This document shows, piece by piece, positions 46,801 to 57,648 of a stretch of DNA of 64,000 nt. The notes beneath the pieces are model-generated. The model saw only the letters and a program-made list of their open reading frames with translations. It made no database searches and was not told the origin of the DNA. The position numbers were made by a program, and so were the translations under genes. This stretch comes from Planoprotostelium fungivorum (taxonomy: Eukaryota; Evosea; Variosea; Cavosteliida; Cavosteliaceae): positions 62,001 to 126,000 of the forward strand of contig MDYQ01000050.1 in the NCBI GenBank assembly GCA_003024175.1. Reading direction: 5' to 3'. Each line of letters starts with the position of its first letter. Position 1 is the first letter of the stretch.

Positions 46801-49800
46801 CGTCGATCCATCTACAATGAGACAAGAGGCACCGATCGAATCTTTCATCTGGTATTACGGTAACGCCTCCCGAGCCCACACGGAAGACATCCTACACCGT
46901 TGTAAATTCAGGTGATTTTATTCTATTTTATTCTCTTCTCACCGATTGACAGATCTTTCTTGATTCGAAACAGCAACAGCCACCAAGGTCACTACTCTCT
47001 ATCTCACTGCAACGGTGAGAGAGGACAAGTCGTTCACACCCTCATCAACCCATGGTGAGTCGAATTTTCTCAGAATATTCTGAGAAATATCCCGGAATAT
47101 TTATAGACCTTTCACGACATTTTCTTCGAATCTTCTCTCACGCTTCGTCAGCCCCGGTGGTTTCTACTTGCAGGGATCGACTGGTGTGTACAAATCTCTG
47201 GCTCAGCTCGTAGAAGGCTGTTCGGAGCTTTACGGCTACAAACCAGCTTGGAACGCCGCCGCGAAGACGGTCAAGCTGGAGCTAAAATTACCTCTTCCAC
47301 CGGTGGAGCCTGATTCGAACGTCTACAACAGCATCTTACCCTCCGTAAAGAAAGCCACGTCGAGGGTAGAAAAGTGAGTGAAATTTCGTACATTTCTCTC
47401 ATCTACAACTCGCCTCGATGTCTCCTCATCTCATTTCAGGTTCTTCGGTACAAACAAATACGCCCACGTGCCTCAATCCACTTCATCGAATCAATTGATC
47501 GTTCGCAAACAAAACGAAGCGGAAGCTGCCATCGAGACGGGAAACATTGCACGTTTGGTCGAACTCATTCGAGAGGGTTTAGAATTAGACAACACGTTCA
47601 AATCGGGACAAAATCTGTACCACATCGCCGCCGACTACAACGATCCACGTCTCATCGAGTATCCTCACCTCTTCCATTCTCCGAAATTTCCCGTACTTTT
47701 CTTTGACTTTTCTCCGTCTCATCATGGAGTATGACGTGTACGATCAGCCGGATATCAACGGTAGAGACGACGTAGGGTGGACTCCCCTCCACACTGCCTG
47801 TTACAAATCACATCTGCGAGTCATCGAGGCACTGATCGAATGTGGTGCGGAGGTTTCGAAGATTTCAAACAGCGGAGCGACGCCGTTACATTATCTGGTG
47901 AGTCGGAAATTGGGACGAGGGCGGACGGAATTGGACTGAAGGGAGTAGGTGAGGAGCAATCACACGGACGAAGAGAGTTTCACGCAGGTGTTGAAGATTG
48001 TCGTGGAGAGGGGAGGAAATGTGAATTGTCAAGATGTCAACGGTTGTACTCCCATCTGGCAAGGTATCCATTTATTCTATTTTATTCTATTTCAGATTGA
48101 AAAGTGATCACACGATCATGACATCACATGATCAGATGATCGAATCACATCATGATGTCATGTACTCATCACGTGCAGCCTGCGCGACACCCAACATCGT
48201 TGCGGTGAAATACCTCCTAGATGCCGGTGCCGATCCATACATACCCAACACCAAGGGTGAGACCGTATTCAAACTCGCCTCCGATCTGGGTCTCAAAGAG
48301 GTGAAATCTCGAGGAAAACTCGGACGGTCACGTGACTGGTCGTAGGTATTGGACGCTCTACAATTCAACAGTTCGAAGAGTAAGGGAAATCTACCGGGAG
48401 ATCTGCTGCTCAGAAACGACGATGCCGTTGTAGAGGGTCAGACGGTGAGAGATTGCACAGACTTATCCATCTACAACGCAACCTGACTATCGATCAGAGC
48501 AGTAAGGTCAGGAACAGCAGCCACTCGGCATTACGATTGGAGAGTGACAAGCCTCCCCCCTTTTCGACTTACTTTTATCGTAAAGGTGAGCGATACGTCC
48601 CACAAAATTCGATTTACACACGATTTATTGTCTGTCTACAACGAGACTGAACGACCGGTAGATCATTTGGATCTGATTGGAGTGGACCAGAGAGATGGTG
48701 TCATCATCTTGTCTTACGAGAGGATTCCAAATTCCACCGGTATCTATCGAACACTCATCCGCACGAAAAAGGTACCATTTTATTCTATTTTATTTCTATC
48801 CTCCACTCGACACCGACGTCACACGACGATCTTACGACATCACATACGACAACCCCATGATGTCGTGACGAAACGGTGGTTGATGTTTGCAGGGAGACGA
48901 GATATTGGAATTTCACTTGGTACCAGAGGCCATCATTCTCGTCAATTCACTTCGCATCTTTGTCGCTCTAGACATGCGATTCATCGACAACTTGAACTTT
49001 TCTGAACTCATCCACAATCGAGAGGAAGAGTTGGTGTCGAGATCGATCACGGCGGGACTATTGCTGGTGCCCGATGGTTATTACACGGAGTCGAAATATC
49101 TGGGAGACGGTGAGATTTTATTTCATTTTATTTTCGTTGCCTATCGATTGTGTAGAAAAATTCTGACGGGTTGTAGTGCCTCAATCTCCCGCGTTCGAGG
49201 AATTTATTCGATTTTTGGGAGTGAAGATACCATTCAAGACGGACATGAGGATGTACTCCCTGGGTGAGATCCATCTACACCGTTGTAGATCGACCCCTCA
49301 CCCCCTCACAGAAGAAACCGGAGAGCCCGACGATTACGCCATCCAGACGAAATACCTCGGAAACGAGGTGATTTCATCGTCTACAACGCTGTAGATCGAC
49401 GATATATCAGGTCATTTTCAACGTATCGACCGTCGTTCCTCGGGGCACAGAGAGAGTCGATCACATTCTCAACAACCGAATGACTGTCGTCTTCTTAGAA
49501 GCTTCCGTGGTCGATTCTACACAGTTGTTCGCCCACGATAACTCTTCTGTCCTCGTTGTCAAACCATTCAAGAGGGATAACGTGACGCATTACAGGTGAT
49601 GTAGATCGTTCATGGTTCGAGTCGACTCTGATCATCATTCGTCATCGAGATGATGATCGTGATGATGATGATGACGAGTGACTGAAGGAGAGACAGATTC
49701 GTCGTGACGAGAAAGAAGGGAATGAAACATTTCAATCCCTCCCTGGAGATTCCATCCATCTTCGCCAAAGACAATTCATTCCGCTCTTACCTCCTCACAA

Positions 49801-51290
49801 AACGTAATTTTTTCCTTCTTTTTTTCTACTTTTTTTTCTTTCTTTTTTTTCTTCCTTCTTGTTTTTCTTTTTTTTTCTTTTCGTTGATCACGATCTCACT
49901 GAAATTTCAGTCATCAACGGAGCGAGGTCCATTCAGCAAGGAGGGGATCGCAGCTCTTTAGAATCGACGAGAGATCGAATTCTCTATGAAATCCACGCTC
50001 AATCGAAATCTCTCCCAACGAAGCCACCGGAAGAGTGGAAGGTGGAGGATCTACAGCGTTGTAGATGGATGACTGACGTGAAAAAGATCGAGGAGAAGTA
50101 CAGGATAGACACGACGAAATTATTGGGAAGTGGTGCCACCTCTCAAGCTTTCCAGGCAGTCAACAGAAAGACAAAAGAACAGGTTTTTATTCTATTTCAT
50201 TTCATCTCATTCCACATCATGTCTCGTTCTATCTTATTTCATTTTATTCCATCGCGCTCCATTTATTCTATTTTATTTCTACGTCTCACGCCTGCAGGTC
50301 TGCATGAAGATTGTAGACAACGCTTGTCTATCCAATGAGTTGACGAGAAAAGCAATTGAGAGAGAAGTCACCCTCCTGCGAAAGATGGACCACCCACACA
50401 TCATCAAAGTCCTCGACGATTACCACCACAAGGGCTGTTTCTACATCATCTTGGAGCTGTGAGTCACGTTTCGAAGAAAATTTTCCCGCCAAAATATCGA
50501 CTGAACTGTACAGTTGCGTCGGTGGAACGCTCTTTGATGACGTGAACCAGAGCACAACTTTCAGCGAGCCACAAGCAGCCAAAGTAATGTACCAGATATT
50601 GACCGCAGTTGATCACGCTCACTCTACGGGTATCTCCCACAGAGACCTCAAGGTGAATATCTTCCATCTACAACTCTGTAGATGACCGAGTCGTACAGCC
50701 CCAGAATATTTTATTCGCCGATAAGATGAAGAGGAAGATCAAAGTGATCGATTTCGGTTACGGCAAAGACGTTGGAGAGGCATCGAATCTGAACAATACC
50801 GTGGCGGGAACTCTAGATTACGTCGGTGAGTTTTCTGTGATATTTCGGACATCGAGGTGACGTGTACAGCCATCGAGATGTGGGACGGAGAGTATGATTA
50901 CTTCAAAGTCGATATTTGGAGTTGTGGATGCATCGCCTACTTTTTGTGAGTAGAACGTGTGATGATGTCACACTCGTCAGACAACCATATACACAGTACC
51001 ATAAGATAACACAACAATCATGTATGTTGACATACATCAGGTTATTTGGACACACGTTGCACTCTGAGTATAAATCGATGAACGATTATCACGAGGCTCT
51101 GAAGAAGGAAGATCTCATCTCCAAGAAGACGAACCTCTCTCCAGAATGTGAGACACGATTCAACCTTCACATCCATTGAAACCCCGCAGGTAGAACCTTC
51201 TTGAAGAGGCTGCTGGAGATCAACCCGGTGAAGAGAGCTTCGGCACAAGAGGCATCAGAAGACCCTTGGATCATCAAACACACGCATTGA
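43871..51290 (+). CDS. RasGEF-SH2-ankyrin-RapGAP-kinase signalling protein
   Basis: About 30 exons, an estimated 1,600 residues. Reading frame carries through all but one intron in canonical phase. Domains: Pro-rich N-terminus (PPLPNKP); RasGEF_N (PFLLVHRQFTDSFELVHFLY, 44880-45000); RasGEF (EFTEKIPEFYLACQMTALEF to NISRDRRVQTFL, 45551-46671); SH2 (WYYGNASRAHTEDIL, FLIRNSNSHQGHYSLSHC with the phosphotyrosine-binding Arg, QVVHTLI; 46845-47230); three to four ankyrin repeats (47490-48310); Rap/Ran-GAP (FEEFIRFLGVKI, DHILNNRMTVVFLE retaining the Asn thumb, FRSYLLTKLINGAR; 48690-49960); and a Ser/Thr kinase (LGSGATSQAF, VCMKIVD, HRDLKPQNILF, VIDFGYGKD; 50087-51280) with all catalytic residues. It would connect phosphotyrosine binding to both GTP loading and GTP hydrolysis of Ras-family GTPases. 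Confidence 0.8.
45032..45150. repeat. Short tandem repeat in a RasGEF-gene intron
   Basis: Two to three tandem copies of a ~33-nt unit beginning CATCTACATATACACATTCG, decaying into ATATCTATATATACACAG. It fills the intron between the RasGEF_N exons and starts with the CATCTACA half-element. Confidence 0.7.
50042..50086 (+). repeat. Palindromic-element intron, 3n and stop-free
   Basis: 45 nt starting GTGGAG and ending AAAAAG, lying between PEEWK and IEEKYRI before the kinase domain. It contains CTACAGCGTTGTAGATGG and is nearly identical to the DUF2009-gene intron at 25160-25200, so I read it as an intron. If retained it would add 15 residues ([15 protein letters not shown]) without a frameshift. 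Confidence 0.6.
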
Positions 51291-51443
51291 GAAGAGAGAT
51301 GTGATGTAAAGTGAGCACGTGGAGTGAGGCAAGGCGATTCATTCGAAAATACAAAAGTCGTCGCAGATGTTTATCCTTCGTCTTCTTTTGTGATTCTCTT
51401 CATCCAACTCGTGATGATGATGTGTTCATCGTGACGATCATCA

Positions 51444-52861
51444 TCACAATTTGGCTGATGCTTCGATCGTCTTTCTCTTCTTTTCGGTTTCAACTCGGAT
51501 CATTCCTTCTTGAGATACGGAGACCAACAAGGTTCCATCCATACTGTAGATCTTTCCATGAGCTAAGCCTCTCGCACCACCGGACCAGGGTGCCTCCATG
51601 ACATACAACATCCATTGAGAGGGCTCAATACTGAAGACAATTCAGTGATTTGATCGTGATGACGATGATTACGATGACGATCGTGGTGATCGTGATGAAT
51701 GTCTCACTCGTTGTGGAACCACATGGTGTGATCGAGAGAGACCATCATGGCCAAACGCGGTTTAGACGTTCGAAAGTTGAGGCCGAGTGCGCTGCTGACG
51801 GTTCCGATGAGGTGAAAATCGCTGGCAAAAGCCACGAAAGCCTTCCTATTCATCATGTTAAGCGTGATCTATCCGGACGTGGATCGTCGCGATCACGATC
51901 TGATGACAATGATCACACCTCATCGCATCGACGGGTGGGACGGGTGCCCTGCTTCTGAACCAAAGCATTCTAGTGCTCTTCCCCGTCTTTCCCGTACCCT
52001 CTTCCAAGTGATCTGTTCTCACATCATCTTCCCTTCGTTCTTTCATCACTCACTCGAGATGAGCCGCGTCTCTACTGGGCTGATTCTCGATTCATCCAGT
52101 TTCATTTTTAGAAGGGACAAGAGGTCTTCCATCTTGGTCGTCGCCTCACCATCGGCTGCATCGTCTGTCACGGAGTGCATCGTGACACACGATCTCACCT
52201 TCCATCTTCTTCTTCTTCGCTTCGACTTCTGAGATCCATCGGTGGAAGGTGTTCTCTTCAGGTTTGATCGTGTCGGGGTGAGGTATGGAGGCCAGCTCTT
52301 GCATTGGCAGCTGGTGGCTCAGACCAGGCTCGGGTGTGTGAAATGAGCACATCAGAGTGAAGATGGCTTTTCCTCTCTGTCTCGCTTGTACTGATCTCGT
52401 TGCGTAACTCTTTCCCTCTCTGATTCTTGTTACCTAGTGATGTTATGAGCGACGATACGATGGATGGACACTCACTTGATAGAGGATGGGGATGTCAGGA
52501 TCTCCTGCGAAGATGAAGTAGCAGTGGATGCTGTGTAACTTCATCTCGGGACGGACCGTCTTCGTCGCAGATAATGTGGCCTGAGCGATGACTTGTCCTC
52601 CATAAACACCTCTGGCTCCCGCGGGAATATATAGACGTAGGCTGCGGAAGAGGTCTGTGTCGATCTGATGATATGTGAGACAAGGACAAGTGGGATTCTT
52701 CTGTTATGAAAGAGTGTCACTTGATAGTCTCTTACCTCTTCTACATCGAATGCGCCAACAATGTTATCTTCTGAACGATCGACAGTGTTACTATCGAATA
52801 CAGTCCCGATATTCGATGCAGTCACAGAGGCGAAAGAACGCCAGGAAGGTTTATAAGACAT
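51444..52861 (-). CDS. Acyl-CoA thioesterase II (TesB/ACOT8 type)
   Basis: Multi-exon, roughly 330 residues. Double hot-dog fold enzyme that hydrolyses acyl-CoA, usually in peroxisomes. Seen in order: IDTDLFRSLRLYIPAGARG, GVYGGQVIAQATLSAT (family GGQVIGQAL), LHSIHCYFIFAGDPDIPILY (family LHSLHSYFLRPGD), RQRGKAIFTLM, and the C-terminal hot-dog with LAHGKIYSMDGTLLVSVSQEG, which matches the family end. The last residues are ASAKL; the final tripeptide AKL is a plausible PTS1-like peroxisomal signal. Its start codon overlaps an ATG of the divergent gene by two bases. Confidence 0.9.
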
Positions 52862-52871
52862 GGTGTCTCTG

Positions 52872-53712
52872 ATGTCGTTGTTCGGAAAAATGTGCCTGGC
52901 CTACGGAGAAATCGGTCTTCCCAATTTTCCTCAGGCCGAGTTGTGGATCTTCCGTACAAGAACACTGTCCATGAGGTACGTTCTTTCCTCTATATCCGAT
53001 CACCGTCTCACCCGTCCCCGACCGACGAAAGCGTGATGATGGAATGACTCATCCATCGTCTCAGAAATCCGAGTGATCCTGTTCATCTCAGTGCTCACTT
53101 CTGTCCCTCAATACAAGGATTACGCATGGCTCGTTTTTCGTTGTAGATTCCTCGACAGAAAATCCGAGCGAAAATCGATCATTTCACTCCTTTTCACCGC
53201 AACATCGTATTTAAACCGACACTTCACTCCTTTGCAAGGCCCGTCTGTGGAACTCATCACGACCCCTTTCACAAGGTGATAGACAACATATTTCTCACGT
53301 AATGTGACGCGCGTGTGAAGGTGACCGAGTACAATCGATCTCCTCGTATTACTCCTTCACTTCACATCATGCGTTGCCGTTTCATTGAACGAGACGGAAA
53401 GAGTGCTATGAGGTTATCTGATGGCATCAGGTGAAATACGTTCTATGATCAGTGGTGTCCCGGTCTACAGGTGTCCCCGTCTCGTCTTTCAGATCTGGAC
53501 GAAATCTCCTTACGAAAAATGTTGTGCAGAAATTCCGCGGGGGAAAATCGTTCCCATGCGAGTCGAAATTTCCATCAACCGACGTCAACGCGGTCGCCAA
53601 CGGCTCAAGAGCTCTTGACGCAACCGCTTCGCGTTTGCTTACCGTGCACTTCCCTCCTGAAATGTTCACCATCGATGACGTTCGCATGATGTCCGTCGAT
53701 GTGATCACATGA
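52872..53712 (+). CDS. Unrecognised multi-exon protein
   Basis: Coding character is seen in MSLFGKMCLAYGEIGLPNFP..ELWIFRTRTLSM, then RNPSDPVHLSAHFC, RITPSLHIMRCRFIERDGKS and a last exon ending FPPEMFTIDDVRMMSVDVIT. Exon joins in the middle are unsettled. An earlier ATG at 52860 overlaps the start of the thioesterase gene, so I used the next one. The stop is about 70 bp from that of the convergent Spt23/Mga2-like gene. Confidence 0.35.
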
Positions 53713-53779
53713 TGAAGATGACTACACACATATGACGATTCCTTTATCACTATGTTCACAAAAATGTATTATACAGACA

Positions 53780-55020
53780 TCAAAAGGTAGCTCTTCTCGT
53801 TCCTGAAGGACTGAGTGGTGCCGTGGGGTAGAGGTGCACGTCCAAGGCGTGCTTCGTCTGATTCGTTTTTCTCCACTGCTTGACGAATACTTTGGTCTGT
53901 GCCATGTAGCAGATGCTGTTGTCCTCACTCTTCCTCAGAGATACGTTGTAGTTGAAATATGGCACGTTGTGATGTTCGCATGCACACATGATCTTGAGTG
54001 ATAACTGTTACGTCGATTAGATGATGGAGATGTAGAAGAAGAGACGATCTCACCTTGAAGGTGTCACCCTCTACGGATATGGGTGCGTTACTCTTGACCA
54101 ACACCATGCGGCCGAGTGCTTGTGGATTCGACTTGAAAAACTTGTGGTGATCGTAGTACTCATTGCAAGCCTTGCATTGCACGAGAGGGTTACCGTTGGG
54201 ATCTGTTATCCATGCCATGAGAAGAAAAGCTTTCTCGTAAGGATCTGGAACTCTCTGTAGAAGATGGTGAGACAATGCATTGGAGGATGGACTTCACCTT
54301 GTATCGTGTGGCGTTGCCGGAATAAGCGATGTCTGCATCGACGTAGACTCTCTGGCCCTCGAACGATTCACCACCGGCGAAGCGATGGAGGTTGCATTCG
54401 ACCGTGATGAAGAGGTTTCTGTAGACCATGGTGGGACCTTCTGGATCAACGACCTCTGTCTGTGTGTCTGGGGGTGTGGTGACGGCGGAGGACAGCATGA
54501 TGATGGGGTTGACCTTCTCGTCTCTCTCCATGGTGGGGGATCTTCTAAGAGGGGAGTGTCTCTGATTGGGACTGCCCAGCGATCGAGAGCGATCTCGAAT
54601 GGGAGATGTATGATGTTCCACGATGGGCGACTGTCTCTGGACGAGGGGCTCTGGATGGTGCAGCTGTAGGTGCATGGGGTCCATGTGCTGTGGATAGGAG
54701 TGGGGGTGTTGGTGTTGATGCATTGTCTGCTGCTCCCAGAGCATATCGTGGTGAGATGTGGGCTGTAGATCCATGGGAGACTCCATAGGGTGTGACATCA
54801 TGGACATTTGTGGGTGATGTTGCATGTACTGATCGTGTCGGAGACGAAGATTATCATCGTAAGAGAGAGCACCGGTGACGATCGATTCCGGAACGGCTAA
54901 GAGGTAAGAGTAGTCCTGTATGCCGGCTTGTTGCTGTTGCATGCCATGATGATATGCCGGGAGACCTCCAGTCTCGGACATATGGTGAAGGTGCTCATCT
55001 TGTTGTTGTTGCCCCTGCAT
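53780..55020 (-). CDS. Spt23/Mga2-like DNA-binding domain protein
   Basis: Three or four exons, about 385 residues. The first half is a disordered Met/His/Gln/Ser/Pro-rich activation-type region (MQGQQQQDEHLHH). The second half resembles the conserved domain before the IPT/TIG fold of fungal Spt23 and Mga2: LFITVECNLHRFAG, VYVDADIAYSGN, AWITDPNGNPLVQCKACNEY (fungal ..CESC..RE), RMVLVKSNAPISV and LKIMCACEHHNVPYFNYNV (fungal FRITCYCRHHQEKVGF). No transmembrane segment or ankyrin repeats follow, unlike the fungal membrane-tethered factors, so this would be a soluble nuclear regulator. Identification is from memory of the family. Confidence 0.55.
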
Positions 55021-55846
55021 CGTTGACGGTCTGTAGGTGTTGACCTCTCTCGTCCGATGAAAATGATTCCGAAGTCTGAGAAAAGGAGGTCAGACAAAGA
55101 GCATTTCACTGCTATAGAAACCAACAGAACTACTTAATATCATAGGGAGCAGTAAAAGCGATTTAGACGTTGACACACCCTTCCTTTAAACTTGAGGTGG
55201 TGTCCGTGTGAGTCTGTAGCACACAAAGGAGGCTGAGTGATTGAAAGGCTCTGAATCAGGTGGTTGGCTAGATCCTCTAAAGAGTATTTCTGGCTGTGGC
55301 TGGATCTGTATCGATTGAGAAGCTGCCCGCGATGATGTTCGGGGGTTTTGCGCAAAGGGCGTGAAAATCGCATTCTCGATCGTTTCGCACATCGAGTAAC
55401 ACATCAGAGCGTACTCACATGATCTCTCTCTAATGCGCTCGTGATGCTCGTGCGTGATGTGTAGACGTCCGGTTCCAATCGGTGTGGCGTTGGGCTCGTC
55501 GCAGTGAATCCGCACAACACATGAAAATTCACCATCGAACGCAACAATTCCAGAGAGGGACCACAGCGAAGAGGGGAACACTCAAGATTCGTTGCAACAT
55601 CTGGATAATGATCCTACCACTTACGTCAACCACTGGACGATATCCTCTCGATTTCATGAGAACATGCAGGGACGATGGACATGTGGGAGAGATTTCGGTT
55701 GGGTTTGTAGCTACTATACGTTTATTGCTTCGCGTGGTTCGCATCAGGAACACATGCGGCCGGAATTTGCCTCTATATGGAGATGTCGTCGGGTTTTAGA
55801 CTCGTCATCGTCTCGTATAACCACATAAACCCATGGGGTGGGACAT
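55021..55846. other. Spacer with possible orphan exons (minus)
   Basis: On the minus strand GIVAFDGEFSCVVRIHCDEP..GTGRLHITHEHHERIRE (55420-55545) and NHLIQSLSITQPPLCATDSH with a stop near 55142 read like exons of a small gene. I could not place the start or the middle splice. Otherwise this holds the Spt23/Mga2-like promoter. Confidence 0.25.
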
Positions 55847-57648
55847 TCAATAGAGCTTCAACATATCCAAAGCACGTCGGTTCTCTTGGGCACTGATGAC
55901 ACTCTTAAGAGCTTCCAGTTCCTGTTACGGGTTGAATGGGATGGGGCTGCGATGGAGGACTCACCCTACAGACTTGATTCAGACGTGACTTCAATGTCTT
56001 ACATAGCTCGTCTTTCTTCTCGACCATCTTTCTTAGATCGGAGATGTGTCTGTTCTTATCATCTACATCGTTTCGCAGGGCCTTGGCTTCTTCCACTAGC
56101 ACCTCACATCGCAATCGAGACTCTTTGGCTAGGTGATCTCTCCGATTGAGTTCTAAACTGATCGAACCTTAGAACACACGACGAATAATGGTCCATCTGA
56201 TTCACCTCGAATGACGTATTCTCTCCTCCAATTCTCTTCTCTTGTTCTCCTCACTCTTCTCACGAGCTTGCACAGCTTCTAATCGACCACGGAGCTCCGT
56301 CAGTAACTTATCCTTTCTCTCTACGTCCCTCATTGCAGATTGCATCTTGTTCATCATCTCTTCTCTCGTTTCTGTCTGTTGTTGGTTCTACGTCGTGTGT
56401 TAATTCGTGATCGTGGCCAGAAGATCATGCCGATCACCTTGCTAGCGTTCTCCTTCATGTTCTGCACCAGTTTTCTCTTTACATTCAATTCAGCCTTCAG
56501 TGTTCTCATCTGATTGGCCCTGTTGCACTTGTCATGCACGATCGTTGGCCCATCCAATCATCTCACACGGTGTCCCATTCCTGAGGTGGATGCCACGTAT
56601 TCTTCATCACTTCGAGTTGAGCCATGCTCTTACTCAGACGCTCAAAGGTGTCTTCAACTTCTCTCTCGTGTCTTTTCTGTGCCTCTTCAGCGTCACGACG
56701 GATGATTCTGTTCTCGGCGTGAGTGGATTGCAGTTCAGATCTCAACTGGGTGAGCTGATGGAGGTCAGATGATGTTCGATGACGAATGGAGCGTCACTTC
56801 ATCTTGGCTAGAATTCGTCTCCAATAGGGATTGGTATTGAAACATCAACTCTTCTCTGTCCCTCTCCATGCGAATCATTCGTGTCTGATCATGGAGTCAG
56901 ACCTGTTCTTCTCCCCTTCAAGAAGAGGCTCACTGTTAGATCAGAAATCTGTGAGTGCAATGCCTCTACCAAATGTTCGACTCTTGCATCATCCTCTTCC
57001 CTCTCCTCCATCTTCTTGCGATTCAGTTCTCTCCGATTTCGCATCACACACCCTACGTGTCCTCTCTAATTCCATCTCACTTAGACCTGCTCGCAGCTCC
57101 CGATTCTCTCTCTCGACATTGCGAGCGGTGAGCCTCGCCTCCTTCAGCTGCCGTCTCAGCTCTTCGATTTCACCGCAGTCACCTTCTCCCAAACAGAGTT
57201 GCTGATTGATTCGAGACAGATCTCGATTGCATTGTTTCGTCTCGCTGAGCTCCTTTAGAAGCTGAAGGTTCTCTATCTCCAATAATTTCAGCTGGATGGA
57301 TATCAGATGGAAGCTTCTCTCTTCACATCATCGATCACCCTGGATGATTGGGATGGAGATATGGACGTCGATGTGGTGTCCATGTGTTCAGTTCATCGCG
57401 GTGCTACAGCCAACAGAGACGAGGGAGAGATTGAAACTCACACTGAGCCACCCGTTCGATGGGGAACCTTTGTGTTGTAAAAACTTGAAAATCAAGAGGG
57501 CGGGAAAACAAGAAACCGCCACCATCACCTCCATCTCTGCATAGACATCGACACATGCATCACGATATTTATTCAAAACAGAGAACACTACCTCGTCGAC
57601 GTGTTCCCTGCGCGAACATGAGCTCCCGCCCCCTCCTCTACCGGGCAT
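55847..57648 (-). CDS. Long coiled-coil protein
   Basis: Eight or so exons, roughly 430 residues, nearly all heptad coiled coil: LLKELSETKQCNRDLSRINQ, IEELRRQLKEARLTARNVE, ERDREELMFQYQSLLETN, EAQKRHEREVEDTFERLSK, MRTLKAELNVKRKLVQNM, DVERKDKLLTELRGRLEAV, DVDDKNRHISDLRKMVEKK. It ends ENRRALDMLKLY. Such layouts are typical of centrosomal or cytoskeletal proteins, but no specific family is evident. The first exon (MPGRGGGGSS) overlaps the last codons of the upstream F-box-MORN gene by 11 bp in another frame; a later start is possible. Confidence 0.55.

Noticed and set aside
54280-54669. 129-codon plus-strand open frame
   Set aside because: Antisense to the Gln/His-rich exon of the Spt23/Mga2-like gene, whose biased codons keep this frame open.
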